A stretch of DNA of 64,000 nucleotides from Pedobacter westerhofensis (GTDB taxonomy: Bacteria; Bacteroidota; Bacteroidia; Sphingobacteriales; Sphingobacteriaceae), in assembly GCF_900182595.1 (NCBI RefSeq), contig NZ_FXTN01000007.1, positions 124,001-188,000 on the forward strand, in the 5' to 3' direction. The notes beneath the pieces were generated by a model. That model was not told where the DNA came from, made no database searches, and was given only the letters and a program-made list of their open reading frames with translations. Within the stretch, counting starts at the first letter, position 1. Every line of letters begins with the position of its first letter. Below, in pieces: positions 1 through 8,902 of the stretch. The position numbers and the translations under genes were made by a program.

Positions 1-844
1 CACCAATCTAAGCATCATTATTTATACAGATCAGCCGGATTTCTTTGCCGGTTATCTGAGCGACTTTGAAATAGAATATTTTTTCCTGTCAGAACAGGCC
101 CTGCTCGAAATGCAGGCCGGTACAAACTTTATTCACCGTATAAAGGTGAGTGCAATAGATTTGACCTTCAAACGATTTCCTGATCAGGAAGTTATTTTTA
201 TTGATTCGGATACCTTTTTTACGGCCGATCCTGTACTGCTGTTTAACGGACTGGATACTTCCGCAAGTTTTATGCACAAAAGGGAGTACAATTTTAAAGA
301 GGGACTGGAGTTGTATCATTCCTTTAACCAGGAGCAGTATCCTAAAGCCTTTATCGAATATATCACCGGCAAATCCTTCTCTATAGGCGGACAGCAGACG
401 AAATTTAACACAGATGACTACAGCTGGAATTCAGGTGTGCTGGGCCTGCAAAAAGATTTTGGCAGGTACATGCCTGATGTACTCAGAATGACTGATGAAT
501 TTTACGCCAATTCCCATTGGTTTATCAGCGAGCAGCTGGCCTTTTCCCTGGTTTTGCAACGTACAACCCGGATCAGGTGTGCCGAAGATTTTGTTTTTCA
601 TTACTGGGGCAAGCGCCAGAAGATATTGGTTGATGGATTAATCGCTGCACTCTTTAAGCAGCATGTTAATGACCTCACAAAAAAAGGGTTTATGAGGTCG
701 GTCACTAAAAAATGGCAAAACCTGATTGTTGCCGACTTGATTCTCGAACAGGCCAATCATGGTTTTGAAAAAGGAGACTATCTGTACGCCGTCAAAAAGA
801 GGTTGCATTTTTTCTTAAAAAAACTACTCGGTTTGCAGTTTTGA
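1..844 (+). CDS. Glycosyltransferase-like protein, 5' end outside window
   Basis: The reading frame is open from base 2 to the TGA, so the gene begins to the left of the window; the internal ATG at 110 is not its start. The visible 280 residues include an alternating hydrophobic strand followed by a DSDTFF segment (bases 206-223), which resembles the DxD metal/nucleotide-sugar site of GT-A glycosyltransferases. A later NSGVLGL segment resembles the NxGVL motif of GT8-like enzymes. No membrane segment is visible. It lies upstream of a run of glycosyltransferase genes on both strands, so a role in surface polysaccharide assembly is likely. The sugar and acceptor cannot be read from sequence. 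It could also be an uncharacterised nucleotide-diphospho-sugar transferase outside GT8. Confidence 0.7.
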   Translation, partial: TNLSIIIYTDQPDFFAGYLSDFEIEYFFLSEQALLEMQAGTNFIHRIKVSAIDLTFKRFPDQEVIFIDSDTFFTADPVLLFNGLDTSASFMHKREYNFKEGLELYHSFNQEQYPKAFIEYITGKSFSIGGQQTKFNTDDYSWNSGVLGLQKDFGRYMPDVLRMTDEFYANSHWFISEQLAFSLVLQRTTRIRCAEDFVFHYWGKRQKILVDGLIAALFKQHVNDLTKKGFMRSVTKKWQNLIVADLILEQANHGFEKGDYLYAVKKRLHFFLKKLLGLQF

Positions 845-993
845 CCATAATAACGTCGTTTTATTTCTTTAATTCAGTATAATTTGAAAACCTTTGTGTT
901 ATTCTAATCGTAATATATATATTAGTGTAAAATACCTGGTACAGTATTTCGGTTCAAACTATTATGATGTATTGTTTACAATCAATTTCTTAG

Positions 994-1878
994 ATGCGTA
1001 TAGCCCATATTATTATTACACATAAGAATCCGTCGCAACTGGAACGTATTTTAAGGAAAATGCAGCATCCGCAATTTGATTTTTACATCCATGTAGATAA
1101 GAAGGTTGATATCGAAGATTTCCGCTATCTCACTGAAATCTCAGGGGTAAAACTGATCAAGAACAGGCTCAACTGCAACTGGGGTGGATACAGCACTTTA
1201 CAGGCTATGGTGAGTTCTCTGAAAGAAGTGATTTTATCAGGCGTAAATTATGGTTTTTATAATCTGCTTAGCGGCCAGGACTATCCTTTAAAGACCAATG
1301 AGGAGATCTATAGCTTTCTGACACAGAATGCCGGGAAATCATTTATATATTATGAGACTGAAAATACAGAGTGGTGGGACAATGCAGTGCACAGGTTTCA
1401 GCGCTACCATTTAACGGATTTCAATTTCAAAGGAAAAACATTCATCGAAGGCCTGATCAATAAATTACTGCCCATTCGCAAATTCCCATTTGCCATGAAG
1501 TTATACGGCGGCTGCAAATCTAGCTGGTGGACCTTAAACAAGGAAGGCGCAATTTATGTAGCTACGTTTTTTGTGAATGAAACAAGAATGAATAAGTTCC
1601 TGAAATTTTGCTGGGGGACGGATGAATTTATTATCCCCACAATCCTGCTCAATTCACCATTGAAAGATAACATCATTAATGACAACCTGCGCTACATCGA
1701 ATTTCCCGAAGGGATGGCGAATCCCAAAATTCTGGGAGTAGAGGATATGGAGAAGATGCGCTCTTCCAATATGCTTTTTGCCAGGAAATTTGATACAGCT
1801 ATCAGTTCCGATGTGCTCGACGCGCTTGATGCCAGTATGCCATCTTTGATCAGTAAAGTTCCAACAGGTAAACGCTGA
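994..1878 (+). CDS. GT14-like (core-2/I-branching) glycosyltransferase
   Basis: This 294-residue protein begins MRIAHIIITHKNP and continues with FDFYIHVDKK, the N-terminal signature of the Branch family (GT14, beta-1,6-N-acetylglucosaminyltransferase-like). Other typical elements are LLSGQDYPLK (about residues 90-99), a Trp-rich block with SSWW, and CWGTDEF near residue 205. Bacterial members transfer a sugar in cell-surface glycans; the true substrate is unknown. A close paralogue lies at 8886-9746 on the other strand. Its last 29 bases overlap the convergent end of the minus-strand GT-C gene. About 150 bp of unremarkable AT-rich sequence separates it from the preceding gene. The family call is firm, the reaction is inferred. 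Confidence 0.85.
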   Translation: MRIAHIIITHKNPSQLERILRKMQHPQFDFYIHVDKKVDIEDFRYLTEISGVKLIKNRLNCNWGGYSTLQAMVSSLKEVILSGVNYGFYNLLSGQDYPLKTNEEIYSFLTQNAGKSFIYYETENTEWWDNAVHRFQRYHLTDFNFKGKTFIEGLINKLLPIRKFPFAMKLYGGCKSSWWTLNKEGAIYVATFFVNETRMNKFLKFCWGTDEFIIPTILLNSPLKDNIINDNLRYIEFPEGMANPKILGVEDMEKMRSSNMLFARKFDTAISSDVLDALDASMPSLISKVPTGKR

Positions 1879-3475
1879 CATCAGGTTTTACCCATTTTTT
1901 TACAGGCTTTCCGATTTTGCGAAATTCTGACAGCAGATTGCTTTCAGGCGAAACCTTATTCTTATAATACCACCCGGGATCATCTGCCAGATCGCCAATA
2001 TCTGTGAGAAACTGGGTGTTGTAAATTACCCAAACCCTTTTGCTTCCTTTAAGCTGGTCCAGCTCGGTTTCCAGTTTTTGATTATACGCGGCCAGGCTAA
2101 CCGACTGCTTTCTGAAATCATGGCCTTCCACTGCGTGATAGTTCAAATGATTTAAATTTTTGTAAACCTTATATCCTGGCGCATTATTCCAGTAGTTGTA
2201 AACCGCATCGCCGGGGCGAAAATTGTCACTGATATAAACCAGGCCTTCACGTTCAAATGATTTTTTGTGTTTATAGAATTTTTGTGGCTGGCCAAGGTAA
2301 TATAAAGACTGGGCCAATGGAATACTGATCAGGATAATGAAGAGTGCCCAGGCGATCGCGGCAGACCTGAGCTTCTGCTGAAAATATTCAAAGCCTAGCG
2401 CAATGGCCAGGATAAATACCGGACTGATAAAAACCCAGAATCTCTCCAGTAAGGGATACAGATATATGCCAGAGGCAATGAGCATAAATATTACCGGAAA
2501 GAACAGGCTGTAAAAGCTTCTTTTGCTGAGTTTGAACTGGTGATAAAAACCAGTGAACAGCAGAAGGGCAGGAACCAGCGGCAGGCTGATGAGTTGAAGG
2601 ATCGTACTGCTGGTGACTTCTTTAAGGTTCCATGACAATCCAAGAGGGTAGTCCATCAGGTCATTGAAATTTCTGGGGAACCATTTGAGCTGCTGCAGCG
2701 AATGGGGAGGAAAGGGCATGAAGTTATCATAGGTTTTAAAGAAATAGACCACCCAGGAAGACTCCGCATGCTTATGTGTAAATAACAGGTAATTGACCAG
2801 AAAACTGCCCAGCCAGAGCATAAAAGGAACTGCATTTGTCAACAGCGATTTCCAGTCTTTTCTGATCAGGTAATCCAGGCTGATGCCGCAGGCTATTCCT
2901 GCAAATACAAAGATCACTGAAAAAGAAAACCAGAGTGTGATGGCTCCCAGAATTCCCCAGCAGATTTTATCTTTCCAGGAATGGCTGTCTTTGTACCGGA
3001 TGAAAAGATCGAGGGCAACTACCGTTGCCAGGCATTCCATTGCATATTGTTTGATTTCTACACTATGGTAGACGAGGGCAGGGGCAAAAGCAAATATGGC
3101 CAGGGCCATGAGCTGGGCCCAGGGACGAAGAAAGTATTTGCATAAACTTGCAAAAAGGAACAGGGAGAGCAGACCGGCGAGCAGTGGGATCAGCCGAAGG
3201 CTCATTTCATGGTAACCAAACAGATTTACTGATAATTTCACCAGCCATAAAAAGCCCAGGGGGGCTTTTTGCTGATAGTCGAGCATTTTGGACGCCAGGT
3301 CTGCATATCCAAGGTGGCTGAAACTTGACGACAGGTATACCTCGTCCATCCAGAGCGAACGGTTATAGAAAAAATGAAATAACCTGAATGCCGTTCCCAG
3401 CGATAAGATGATACATAAGATTATATTATATTGTATTTTATTATCAAAAATGTTCTTCCTGATTAAATTATTCAT
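1850..3475 (-). CDS. GT39/ArnT-like membrane glycosyltransferase (GT-C fold)
   Basis: A 541-residue polytopic membrane protein with about ten or more hydrophobic segments spread over the first 400 residues and a soluble C-terminal tail. Near residue 43 it has LWMDEVYLSSSF; an acidic pair in the first extracytoplasmic loop is the conserved catalytic feature of GT-C enzymes of the PMT/ArnT superfamily. Such enzymes take sugars from polyprenyl-phosphate donors at the outer face of the inner membrane. The neighbouring UbiA-type gene, divergently transcribed 160 bp away, could supply such a lipid-linked donor. Its 3' end overlaps the GT14 gene by 29 bp in convergent orientation. The exact sugar is unknown. 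Confidence 0.8.
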   Translation of the reverse strand: MNNLIRKNIFDNKIQYNIILCIILSLGTAFRLFHFFYNRSLWMDEVYLSSSFSHLGYADLASKMLDYQQKAPLGFLWLVKLSVNLFGYHEMSLRLIPLLAGLLSLFLFASLCKYFLRPWAQLMALAIFAFAPALVYHSVEIKQYAMECLATVVALDLFIRYKDSHSWKDKICWGILGAITLWFSFSVIFVFAGIACGISLDYLIRKDWKSLLTNAVPFMLWLGSFLVNYLLFTHKHAESSWVVYFFKTYDNFMPFPPHSLQQLKWFPRNFNDLMDYPLGLSWNLKEVTSSTILQLISLPLVPALLLFTGFYHQFKLSKRSFYSLFFPVIFMLIASGIYLYPLLERFWVFISPVFILAIALGFEYFQQKLRSAAIAWALFIILISIPLAQSLYYLGQPQKFYKHKKSFEREGLVYISDNFRPGDAVYNYWNNAPGYKVYKNLNHLNYHAVEGHDFRKQSVSLAAYNQKLETELDQLKGSKRVWVIYNTQFLTDIGDLADDPGWYYKNKVSPESNLLSEFRKIGKPVKKWVKPDVSVYLLELY

Positions 3476-3635
3476 TTTTAGTATCTTAATTGTCGCAATA
3501 TCGAAAAATTTGATAATTTTATGTCTAATATTTTGAACAGCGGATATTTTCTTATCACCTCACATTTGTTTTGGCTTACTAATCTATGTTGGAATTGTTT
3601 GTGCAGATTTGTTCAAAAAGTTAAATACCCTATTA

Positions 3636-4679
3636 ATGATTGATAAAGTTACGATGAAAGATTCCCCGTCTGTGGATGAGGAAACAAACATTCTACAGCA
3701 GCAACCTGCAAAACTCCAGGAATATATTGCAATAGCGCGGCCCGATAACTGGGTGAAAAATGCATTTATGGTACCAGGGATGCTCTTCGCCCTCTCGGTT
3801 TTTCATACACCATTCAATACCAGCCTGGTGTGGAAAATTATCATGGGCGTGATCAGCATTTGTCTGGTCGCATCTGCAAACTATGTGATCAATGAATATC
3901 TGGATAAGGGTTTTGATAAATACCATCCCTTAAAAAACAGGAGATCTGCTGTGGTAACACTGATCAATCCGGTGATCGTATATATTGAATATGCTTTGCT
4001 GGCAGTTGCCGGGCTTGGCCTGGCCTACCTGGTTTCTATAAAATTTCTTTCGATGGCCACGTTTTTACTGGTCATGGGAGTCATATATAATGTAAAACCG
4101 TTCAGGAGCAAGGACAGGGTATTTTTGGATGTCCTGAGTGAATCTATCAATAATCCGATCCGTTTTGCTGCAGGATGGTTTATCTTTTCTCCGGCATTGG
4201 GCGTGCCGGGAAGTAAATGGGACCTGGACTGGATCAATACTTTCCCTCCGGTGAGCATTATCATTGCCTACTGGATGGGCGGTGCATTTCTGATGGCTAC
4301 CAAAAGATTTGCCGAATACAGGTTGATCGGAGACCCGGCAGTTGCAGGGATGTACAGAAGGTCTTTTAAATTTTATACCGAAAACAGTTTGCTGGTTTCT
4401 ATGTTTTTTTACGCCATTACCTCTGCATTTTTTCTGGGAATATTTCTGATCAAGGACAGGATTGAGCTCCTGGTAAGTTTTCCGTTTTTTGCATTGTTGT
4501 TTTCATGGTATCTGAAAATCGGCCTGCTGAGGGACTCACCTGTGCAGGGCTCAGAAAAATTATATACCAGGAAATGGTTTATGGTATACCTCGTCTTATT
4601 TACGATCATGCTTTGTGTGCTGATGTTTGTGAAGATCCCATGGTTGTACTGGTTTCTGAAAAATGCAAACAATTATTAA
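3636..4679 (+). CDS. UbiA-family prenyltransferase, phosphoribosyl-polyprenol-phosphate synthase-like
   Basis: An integral membrane protein with about eight or nine hydrophobic helices. After a short hydrophilic start it has ARPDNWVKN, matching the RPxxWxKN signature of the decaprenyl-phosphate phosphoribosyltransferase branch of the UbiA family (mycobacterial Rv3806c type). The first Asp-rich site reads NYVINEYLDKGFDKYHPLKN, close to NDxxDxxxDxxHPxK. These enzymes join PRPP to polyprenyl phosphate, the first step to polyprenyl-phospho-pentose donors. ATG 3636 is chosen; an in-frame TTG lies 27 bases upstream and another ATG at 3654, and no strong ribosome site decides. It is followed after 36 bp by the flavin oxidoreductase gene, probably in one operon. 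The function is inferred by family resemblance. Confidence 0.75.
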   Translation: MIDKVTMKDSPSVDEETNILQQQPAKLQEYIAIARPDNWVKNAFMVPGMLFALSVFHTPFNTSLVWKIIMGVISICLVASANYVINEYLDKGFDKYHPLKNRRSAVVTLINPVIVYIEYALLAVAGLGLAYLVSIKFLSMATFLLVMGVIYNVKPFRSKDRVFLDVLSESINNPIRFAAGWFIFSPALGVPGSKWDLDWINTFPPVSIIIAYWMGGAFLMATKRFAEYRLIGDPAVAGMYRRSFKFYTENSLLVSMFFYAITSAFFLGIFLIKDRIELLVSFPFFALLFSWYLKIGLLRDSPVQGSEKLYTRKWFMVYLVLFTIMLCVLMFVKIPWLYWFLKNANNY

Positions 4680-4715
4680 CCAAAAGCCTTTCTATATTCA
4701 GATTAATTGACGAAG

Positions 4716-6155
4716 ATGAAATACGATCATTACGATTTAGTAATTGTGGGTACTGGTTTTGCCTCCAGTTTTTTTTTAAAGAAGTATTTATCAAAGGTAA
4801 AAGGAGAAAAAAAGATATTGGTGCTGGAGAAGGGATATTTCTTTCCCCAAGCAGAGCGGCTTAAGATCAAAAGAGATCTACCTACTGCTTATCAGAAATA
4901 TGACTTGCCATCTGAAGAAGCTTTTGTAAACGTCAGCAAAGGAAAAGAATGGCCTTTTTCGCTCAGTTACGGAGGCTCCTCAAATTGCTGGTGGGGCTGT
5001 ACGCCCAGGTTTATGCCCAATGATTTCAAAATGAAGTCAAAATACGGCATCGCGCAGGACTGGCCCCTGGATTATAACGACCTGGATCCTTATTATTACG
5101 AGGCAGAAGAACTGATGTCTGTTTCGGGCCCTGAGGGCACTCCATTTCCAAGGAAGGGAAAGTATCCGCTGCCGCCCCATTCGTTTAGCCTGGTGGATAA
5201 GATCATGCATAAGACCTATGGAACTGATTACATCAGTCAGCCGGGAGCCCGTGCAAGTCACGCAACAGCTCAGCGAAATAGCTGTATGGCATTCAGTACC
5301 TGCGAAACCTGCCCCGTTAATGCGAAGTTTACCATCGAGAATTCGGGTATTGGTGTATACGGAGATACGCGGGTAGAACTGGTATATGGTGCGCAGGTGC
5401 ATCGTTTGGAAACGCAGAACGATGTGGTGAAGAAAGTCTTTTTTGAACGGGAGGGCAAAGAGTTGTCTGTAAGCGGAGAAGTGGTTGTGCTGGGGGCAAA
5501 CCCTTTTTTTAACAGTAATATCCTGCTGCAGTCTGGCGATAAAAACCCGCTGACAGGGAAAGGCTTTGGCGAACAGCTGGGGATGCAGGTGCTGATCTAT
5601 TTAGACAATATCACCAATGCGGGGGGCAGCACCTGGGTAAATGCCAATGGCTATATGCTTTATGATGGCGACCACAGGAAGGATTTTGCAGCCTGTCTGA
5701 TCGAAGCCAATAATGCACCTTATGATATCAGGCTGGAGCGCGGAAAACATTTGAATGTTGCCAGTTACCGTTTGGTTTTCGAGGATCTTCCGCTGGATTC
5801 CAATTATATTACCACCACTGAAAACCGCTTTGTTCCCGAGGTACATTTTAAGGAACGCTCTGACTATACGCTCAGGGCAGTAGAAAATATGAAACAGAAG
5901 CTGCCGGGAATATTATCCTGTCTGCCGGTAGAAAAGTTAATCTATCTGGACCCTGCATCACATGAAGGCCATATCATTGGGGGCACAAGAATGAGCACAG
6001 ACAAAGCACATGGGGTGGTAGATCAGCATATGATCCATCATCAGTACCGTAACCTGTTTGTTCTGGGGGCGGGGGCATTTACCACTTTTGGGCCTTCAAA
6101 CCCTACACTAACTGTATCGGCGCTTTCCTTATTATCGGCCGACAAATCATTTTAA
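4716..6155 (+). CDS. GMC-like FAD-dependent oxidoreductase
   Basis: A 479-residue protein. It opens YDLVIVGTGFASSFFLKK, a dinucleotide-binding beta-alpha-beta turn, has GGSSNCWWG near residue 90 (FAD contact region), a Cys-containing stretch CMAFSTCETCP near 195-205, and ends with GGTRMSTD and VVDQ then NPTLTVSAL, the GMC C-terminal pattern with the HxxGGTRM active-site block. GMC enzymes oxidise sugar or alcohol hydroxyls. The start is ATG 4716, not the TTG nine bases earlier. The stop TAA abuts the ATG of the next gene, so translation is likely coupled. Its place after a phosphoribosyl-prenol synthase-like gene suggests oxidation of a lipid-linked pentose, analogous in logic to DprE1, although DprE1 belongs to another flavin family. 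That substrate is speculation. Confidence 0.75.
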   Translation: MKYDHYDLVIVGTGFASSFFLKKYLSKVKGEKKILVLEKGYFFPQAERLKIKRDLPTAYQKYDLPSEEAFVNVSKGKEWPFSLSYGGSSNCWWGCTPRFMPNDFKMKSKYGIAQDWPLDYNDLDPYYYEAEELMSVSGPEGTPFPRKGKYPLPPHSFSLVDKIMHKTYGTDYISQPGARASHATAQRNSCMAFSTCETCPVNAKFTIENSGIGVYGDTRVELVYGAQVHRLETQNDVVKKVFFEREGKELSVSGEVVVLGANPFFNSNILLQSGDKNPLTGKGFGEQLGMQVLIYLDNITNAGGSTWVNANGYMLYDGDHRKDFAACLIEANNAPYDIRLERGKHLNVASYRLVFEDLPLDSNYITTTENRFVPEVHFKERSDYTLRAVENMKQKLPGILSCLPVEKLIYLDPASHEGHIIGGTRMSTDKAHGVVDQHMIHHQYRNLFVLGAGAFTTFGPSNPTLTVSALSLLSADKSF

Positions 6156-6587
6156 ATGAAGAGAAGAAGTTTTTTAGCATTAGCAGGAATTGGGGCAGGA
6201 TTATGTGTGATCCCGCCATCCTTATATTTTATTGCTCCGGGAACAAAAGAATATGCCCTGGAGCAGATCAGAAAAGAATTGTATTACCTGAAAATTGTGC
6301 CCGGCAGTATTGAAAGTTATATTGACGATTATTTCAAGGCTACGGGAAACGATATGGTATCGCGTCTCAAATGGAAAACAACCTTTTATCTGAGGCTCAA
6401 CTATGAACATTCTGACCGCCTGAGGGACCTGATCAAGTATTTCCTGTTGTCGACAGACTTTTTTATCAATAAAACTGATGAGCGCAGGCCGGTGAAGTAT
6501 CTGGGTTTATACTCCCCGTATCACAGCCCGATACCAAACCCTTATTCCTACCTCATTTATCCTGCCTCCGAAATCAAAAATCCCTGA
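6156..6587 (+). CDS. Small Tat-type exported protein, probable partner of the GMC oxidoreductase
   Basis: A 143-residue protein starting MKRRSFLALAGIGAGL, a twin-arginine-like signal (RRSFL followed by a hydrophobic stretch). The rest is soluble, rich in Tyr and Lys, with a PYHSPIPNPYSYL segment near the C-terminus. I do not recognise a named domain. The start codon directly follows the stop of the GMC gene. In gluconate and fructose dehydrogenases a GMC-type large subunit is paired with a small Tat-signal subunit that carries it to the periplasm, so a similar carrier role is plausible. Sequence resemblance to gluconate dehydrogenase subunit 3 is not obvious by eye. It ends 3 bp before the convergent methyltransferase gene. 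Confidence 0.6.
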   Translation: MKRRSFLALAGIGAGLCVIPPSLYFIAPGTKEYALEQIRKELYYLKIVPGSIESYIDDYFKATGNDMVSRLKWKTTFYLRLNYEHSDRLRDLIKYFLLSTDFFINKTDERRPVKYLGLYSPYHSPIPNPYSYLIYPASEIKNP

Positions 6588-6590
6588 TCA

Positions 6591-7406
6591 TTATTTACGC
6601 AGTTCCCATAAGGCACCTTCATACCTGAAAGGTTTTAACTGAACGTAATATTTCTCATGTGCCGATATGTAATCATATTTTTTATCATAAGACTCGCACA
6701 GTTTATCTTCTATTTTGATCCTGCTGAAAAAGCGGCAGGGATAGGAAGCTTCTATGCCGTAAAAAACAGGGGGCACATGCTGTATTGTGATCCGGTCTGC
6801 ATCCTTGTCATTATAATGCATAAAGTCCAGCATCAGATAAGGAATGTTAGTTCGCCTGATCTCGTCCAGCAACCTGTAGGGTTCATCCAGGTACTGTAGC
6901 ACATTGCAAACCAGGAAAAGCTGAGGGTCGTTTTCCTTCATGCAATCTTCTATGGTATGATAGAACTTTACATGCTCATTCTCAAACTGTTGTTTTCCGG
7001 CCTCAACAAATTTTGGCTGTTCAATGATACACCATCTGAGTTTCTTCAGGTGTTTGAGATAAGGATAATTTTGATAATATGTAGTCCCGAGCGAACCGCC
7101 AAAGTCGATAACCGTCAGCTCATTGTCGTTCATTGAAGCAATGTACAGCAATGTTTTGAGGAGTGGGAAATTCATCTGGACTTCATCATAGGGTATGCCG
7201 TCGCGTTCATACGGGATCTCGCCGTTTTTAACCTTCAGCGTTGTGTCGATGATGCGTTTGAGGATATGGTCCTGATCGTACCCTGCACATTTTTCCTGCG
7301 CTTCTTCAAAGCTCTTGTACGAACCTTTCCATCCATATTTAAAGCTGTACCACCTTAAACTCGACGTTATCGGTGGGGCTAATTCCTTCAATAAATAGTG
7401 TAACAT
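6591..7406 (-). CDS. TIGR04325-type putative methyltransferase
   Basis: A 271-residue protein whose N-terminus has KYGWKGSYKSFEEA and the middle VIDFGGSLGTTYYQN (about residues 119-133), which is the SAM-binding glycine motif in the form seen in the TIGR04325 (LIC12133) putative methyltransferase family. These proteins occur in polysaccharide and O-antigen loci of many phyla. A later LQYLDEPYRLLDEI segment matches the post-motif region of class I methyltransferases. It is probably soluble. It is the last gene of a minus-strand run that includes the aminosugar genes, 46 bp after the aminotransferase, so methylation of a sugar or glycan is likely. The substrate is unknown. Confidence 0.75.
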   Translation of the reverse strand: MLHYLLKELAPPITSSLRWYSFKYGWKGSYKSFEEAQEKCAGYDQDHILKRIIDTTLKVKNGEIPYERDGIPYDEVQMNFPLLKTLLYIASMNDNELTVIDFGGSLGTTYYQNYPYLKHLKKLRWCIIEQPKFVEAGKQQFENEHVKFYHTIEDCMKENDPQLFLVCNVLQYLDEPYRLLDEIRRTNIPYLMLDFMHYNDKDADRITIQHVPPVFYGIEASYPCRFFSRIKIEDKLCESYDKKYDYISAHEKYYVQLKPFRYEGALWELRK

Positions 7407-7452
7407 AAAATAGTATACTTGGTTAGCGCTTTATATAATTTCCTGATATAAT

Positions 7453-8544
7453 TTATGAACTGAATTGATTTAAGATATCAGCAACATGACGTATCTCGGC
7501 TTCTGTATGTGCAAACGAACAGGGCAAACTTAAGGTACTCTGGTGGATGTTAGCCGAAACAGGATAATCAAAGTGCTGAAGGTAATCTTTCAAGGCCACC
7601 TGGTCCTGGGGCGCTACAGGATAATGTATCTCGGTAGCAATCTGATGAGCGGCCAGGAATTCCTTTAATTTATCTCTTTCCGGATGAAGTATATTATAGA
7701 TATGATATACGTTATAGTAATCTTCATCCAGCTTTGGTTTCACAAATGAATCATTCAAAACCTCAAAATAGATCGCGGCAAGTTTTCGTTTATGCTGGTT
7801 GATCTCATCAAGATGTGGTAGTTTGATACGCAGGAAAGCGGCCTGCAACTCATCAAGCCTGGAGTTGTAGCCAATCACGCCATTGTGATATTTCTTTTCA
7901 GAACCATAATTCCTCAGCTGACGCAGTTTTTGGTAATCTTCTTCAGATTTACAGATCACTGCCCCGGCGTCTCCCAGTGCACCAAGGTTTTTGGTAGGAT
8001 AGAAGCTGAAGGCACCGAAATCCCCGAATGTTCCAGCTAGTTTACCTTTGTATTTGGCACCGTGCGCCTGGGCACAATCTTCAATTACTTTTAACTGATG
8101 ATCTTTTGCAATCTCCATTATAGGATCCATTTCGCAGCATTGTCCATACAAATGGACAACCATAATGGCTACCGTTTTTGAGCTAATTGCATCCGGTATA
8201 GCCAGAGGGTCTATATTATAGGTGCGCAGATCCGGTTCTACCAGAACGGGTGTTAAGCCGCAGTGTATAATGGCCAGGATCGTAGCAATATATGTATTAG
8301 AAGGTACGATCACTTCATCTCCCGGTTTAAAACCGCAGCATTTTAAAGCAAGAATTAAGGCATCCAGGCCGTTTGCTACACCAACACAATATTGTTCATC
8401 ATGGTACAATGCAAATTCCTTTTCAAAGGCAGCAACTTCCTCTCCTAAAATATACCATCCCTTGTCGAGAAAATCTGAAAGTTTGCCTTTCAGTTTTTCT
8501 TCAAACGGCCGGTTTAATATTTTCAGGCTTTCATATGGAATCAT
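7453..8544 (-). CDS. DegT/DnrJ/EryC1-type sugar aminotransferase (FdtB/QdtB-like)
   Basis: A PLP-dependent aminotransferase of about 363 residues. The PLP lysine lies in [14 protein letters not shown] (Lys about 185 from this start), the PLP-ring Asp in [10 protein letters not shown] (about 156), and ANGLDAL is the phosphate-binding turn. The start [11 protein letters not shown] matches the family's usual beginning; ATGs 9 and 30 bases further upstream are possible. The 5' end overlaps the ketoisomerase gene by 14 bp, so the two are translationally coupled. Together they would convert dTDP-4-keto-6-deoxyglucose to a dTDP-3-amino-3,6-dideoxyhexose. Whether the sugar is Fuc3N or Qui3N depends on the isomerase. 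No rmlA or rmlB gene is in the window, so the precursor comes from elsewhere. Confidence 0.85.
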   Translation of the reverse strand: MIPYESLKILNRPFEEKLKGKLSDFLDKGWYILGEEVAAFEKEFALYHDEQYCVGVANGLDALILALKCCGFKPGDEVIVPSNTYIATILAIIHCGLTPVLVEPDLRTYNIDPLAIPDAISSKTVAIMVVHLYGQCCEMDPIMEIAKDHQLKVIEDCAQAHGAKYKGKLAGTFGDFGAFSFYPTKNLGALGDAGAVICKSEEDYQKLRQLRNYGSEKKYHNGVIGYNSRLDELQAAFLRIKLPHLDEINQHKRKLAAIYFEVLNDSFVKPKLDEDYYNVYHIYNILHPERDKLKEFLAAHQIATEIHYPVAPQDQVALKDYLQHFDYPVSANIHQSTLSLPCSFAHTEAEIRHVADILNQFSS

Positions 8545-8902
8545 AAGGCTCATAAATATAATCTTTCGGATCAAATGCAGTTGAAGCTAATACCAGTAAA
8601 ATAGCGTCAGCAGAGAAGTCGTGCATCACATGCCAGTCTTCAGGTAGTAATATTAAGCATTTTTCCGGGCTGTCAAGCGTAAAGATCTCAGTTGTTTCAC
8701 TATTGTTATTGGTGATCTGGCAGGATCCCTGTATACAAATGGCAGCCTGATGGGTTTCGTGATGGCGGTGACCTCCACGGTCGGTATTATCTACAGAATA
8801 GATGTAAAATAAGCGTTTAATATCAAAGGGAACAATACTGTCAAGCACAGTAAGTATTCCCCGGGTATCTTTAAAAGTTTGTACGTTAATTATATGCGCC
8901 AT
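8531..8902 (-). CDS. FdtA/QdtA-type dTDP-4-keto-6-deoxyglucose 3,4-ketoisomerase
   Basis: A 123-residue single-domain cupin. The motif [19 protein letters not shown] (residues 41-59) matches the RGGHxHxxxHQ active-site block of the FdtA/WxcM-like family (PF05523); the histidines at about 45, 47, 48 and 51 are the expected catalytic set. The enzyme moves the keto group of dTDP-4-keto-6-deoxyglucose from C4 to C3, making the substrate for the aminotransferase encoded next. The gene overlaps the preceding GT14 gene by 17 bp and the following aminotransferase by 14 bp, so all three form one operon. The sequence alone does not settle galacto (FdtA) versus gluco (QdtA) stereochemistry. Confidence 0.85.
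   Translation of the reverse strand: MAHIINVQTFKDTRGILTVLDSIVPFDIKRLFYIYSVDNTDRGGHRHHETHQAAICIQGSCQITNNNSETTEIFTLDSPEKCLILLPEDWHVMHDFSADAILLVLASTAFDPKDYIYEPYDSI

Noticed and set aside
4505..4864. Plus-strand open frame overlapping the UbiA and GMC genes
   Set aside because: It lies in another frame across the end of one well-supported gene and the start of the next, and its protein has no family pattern.
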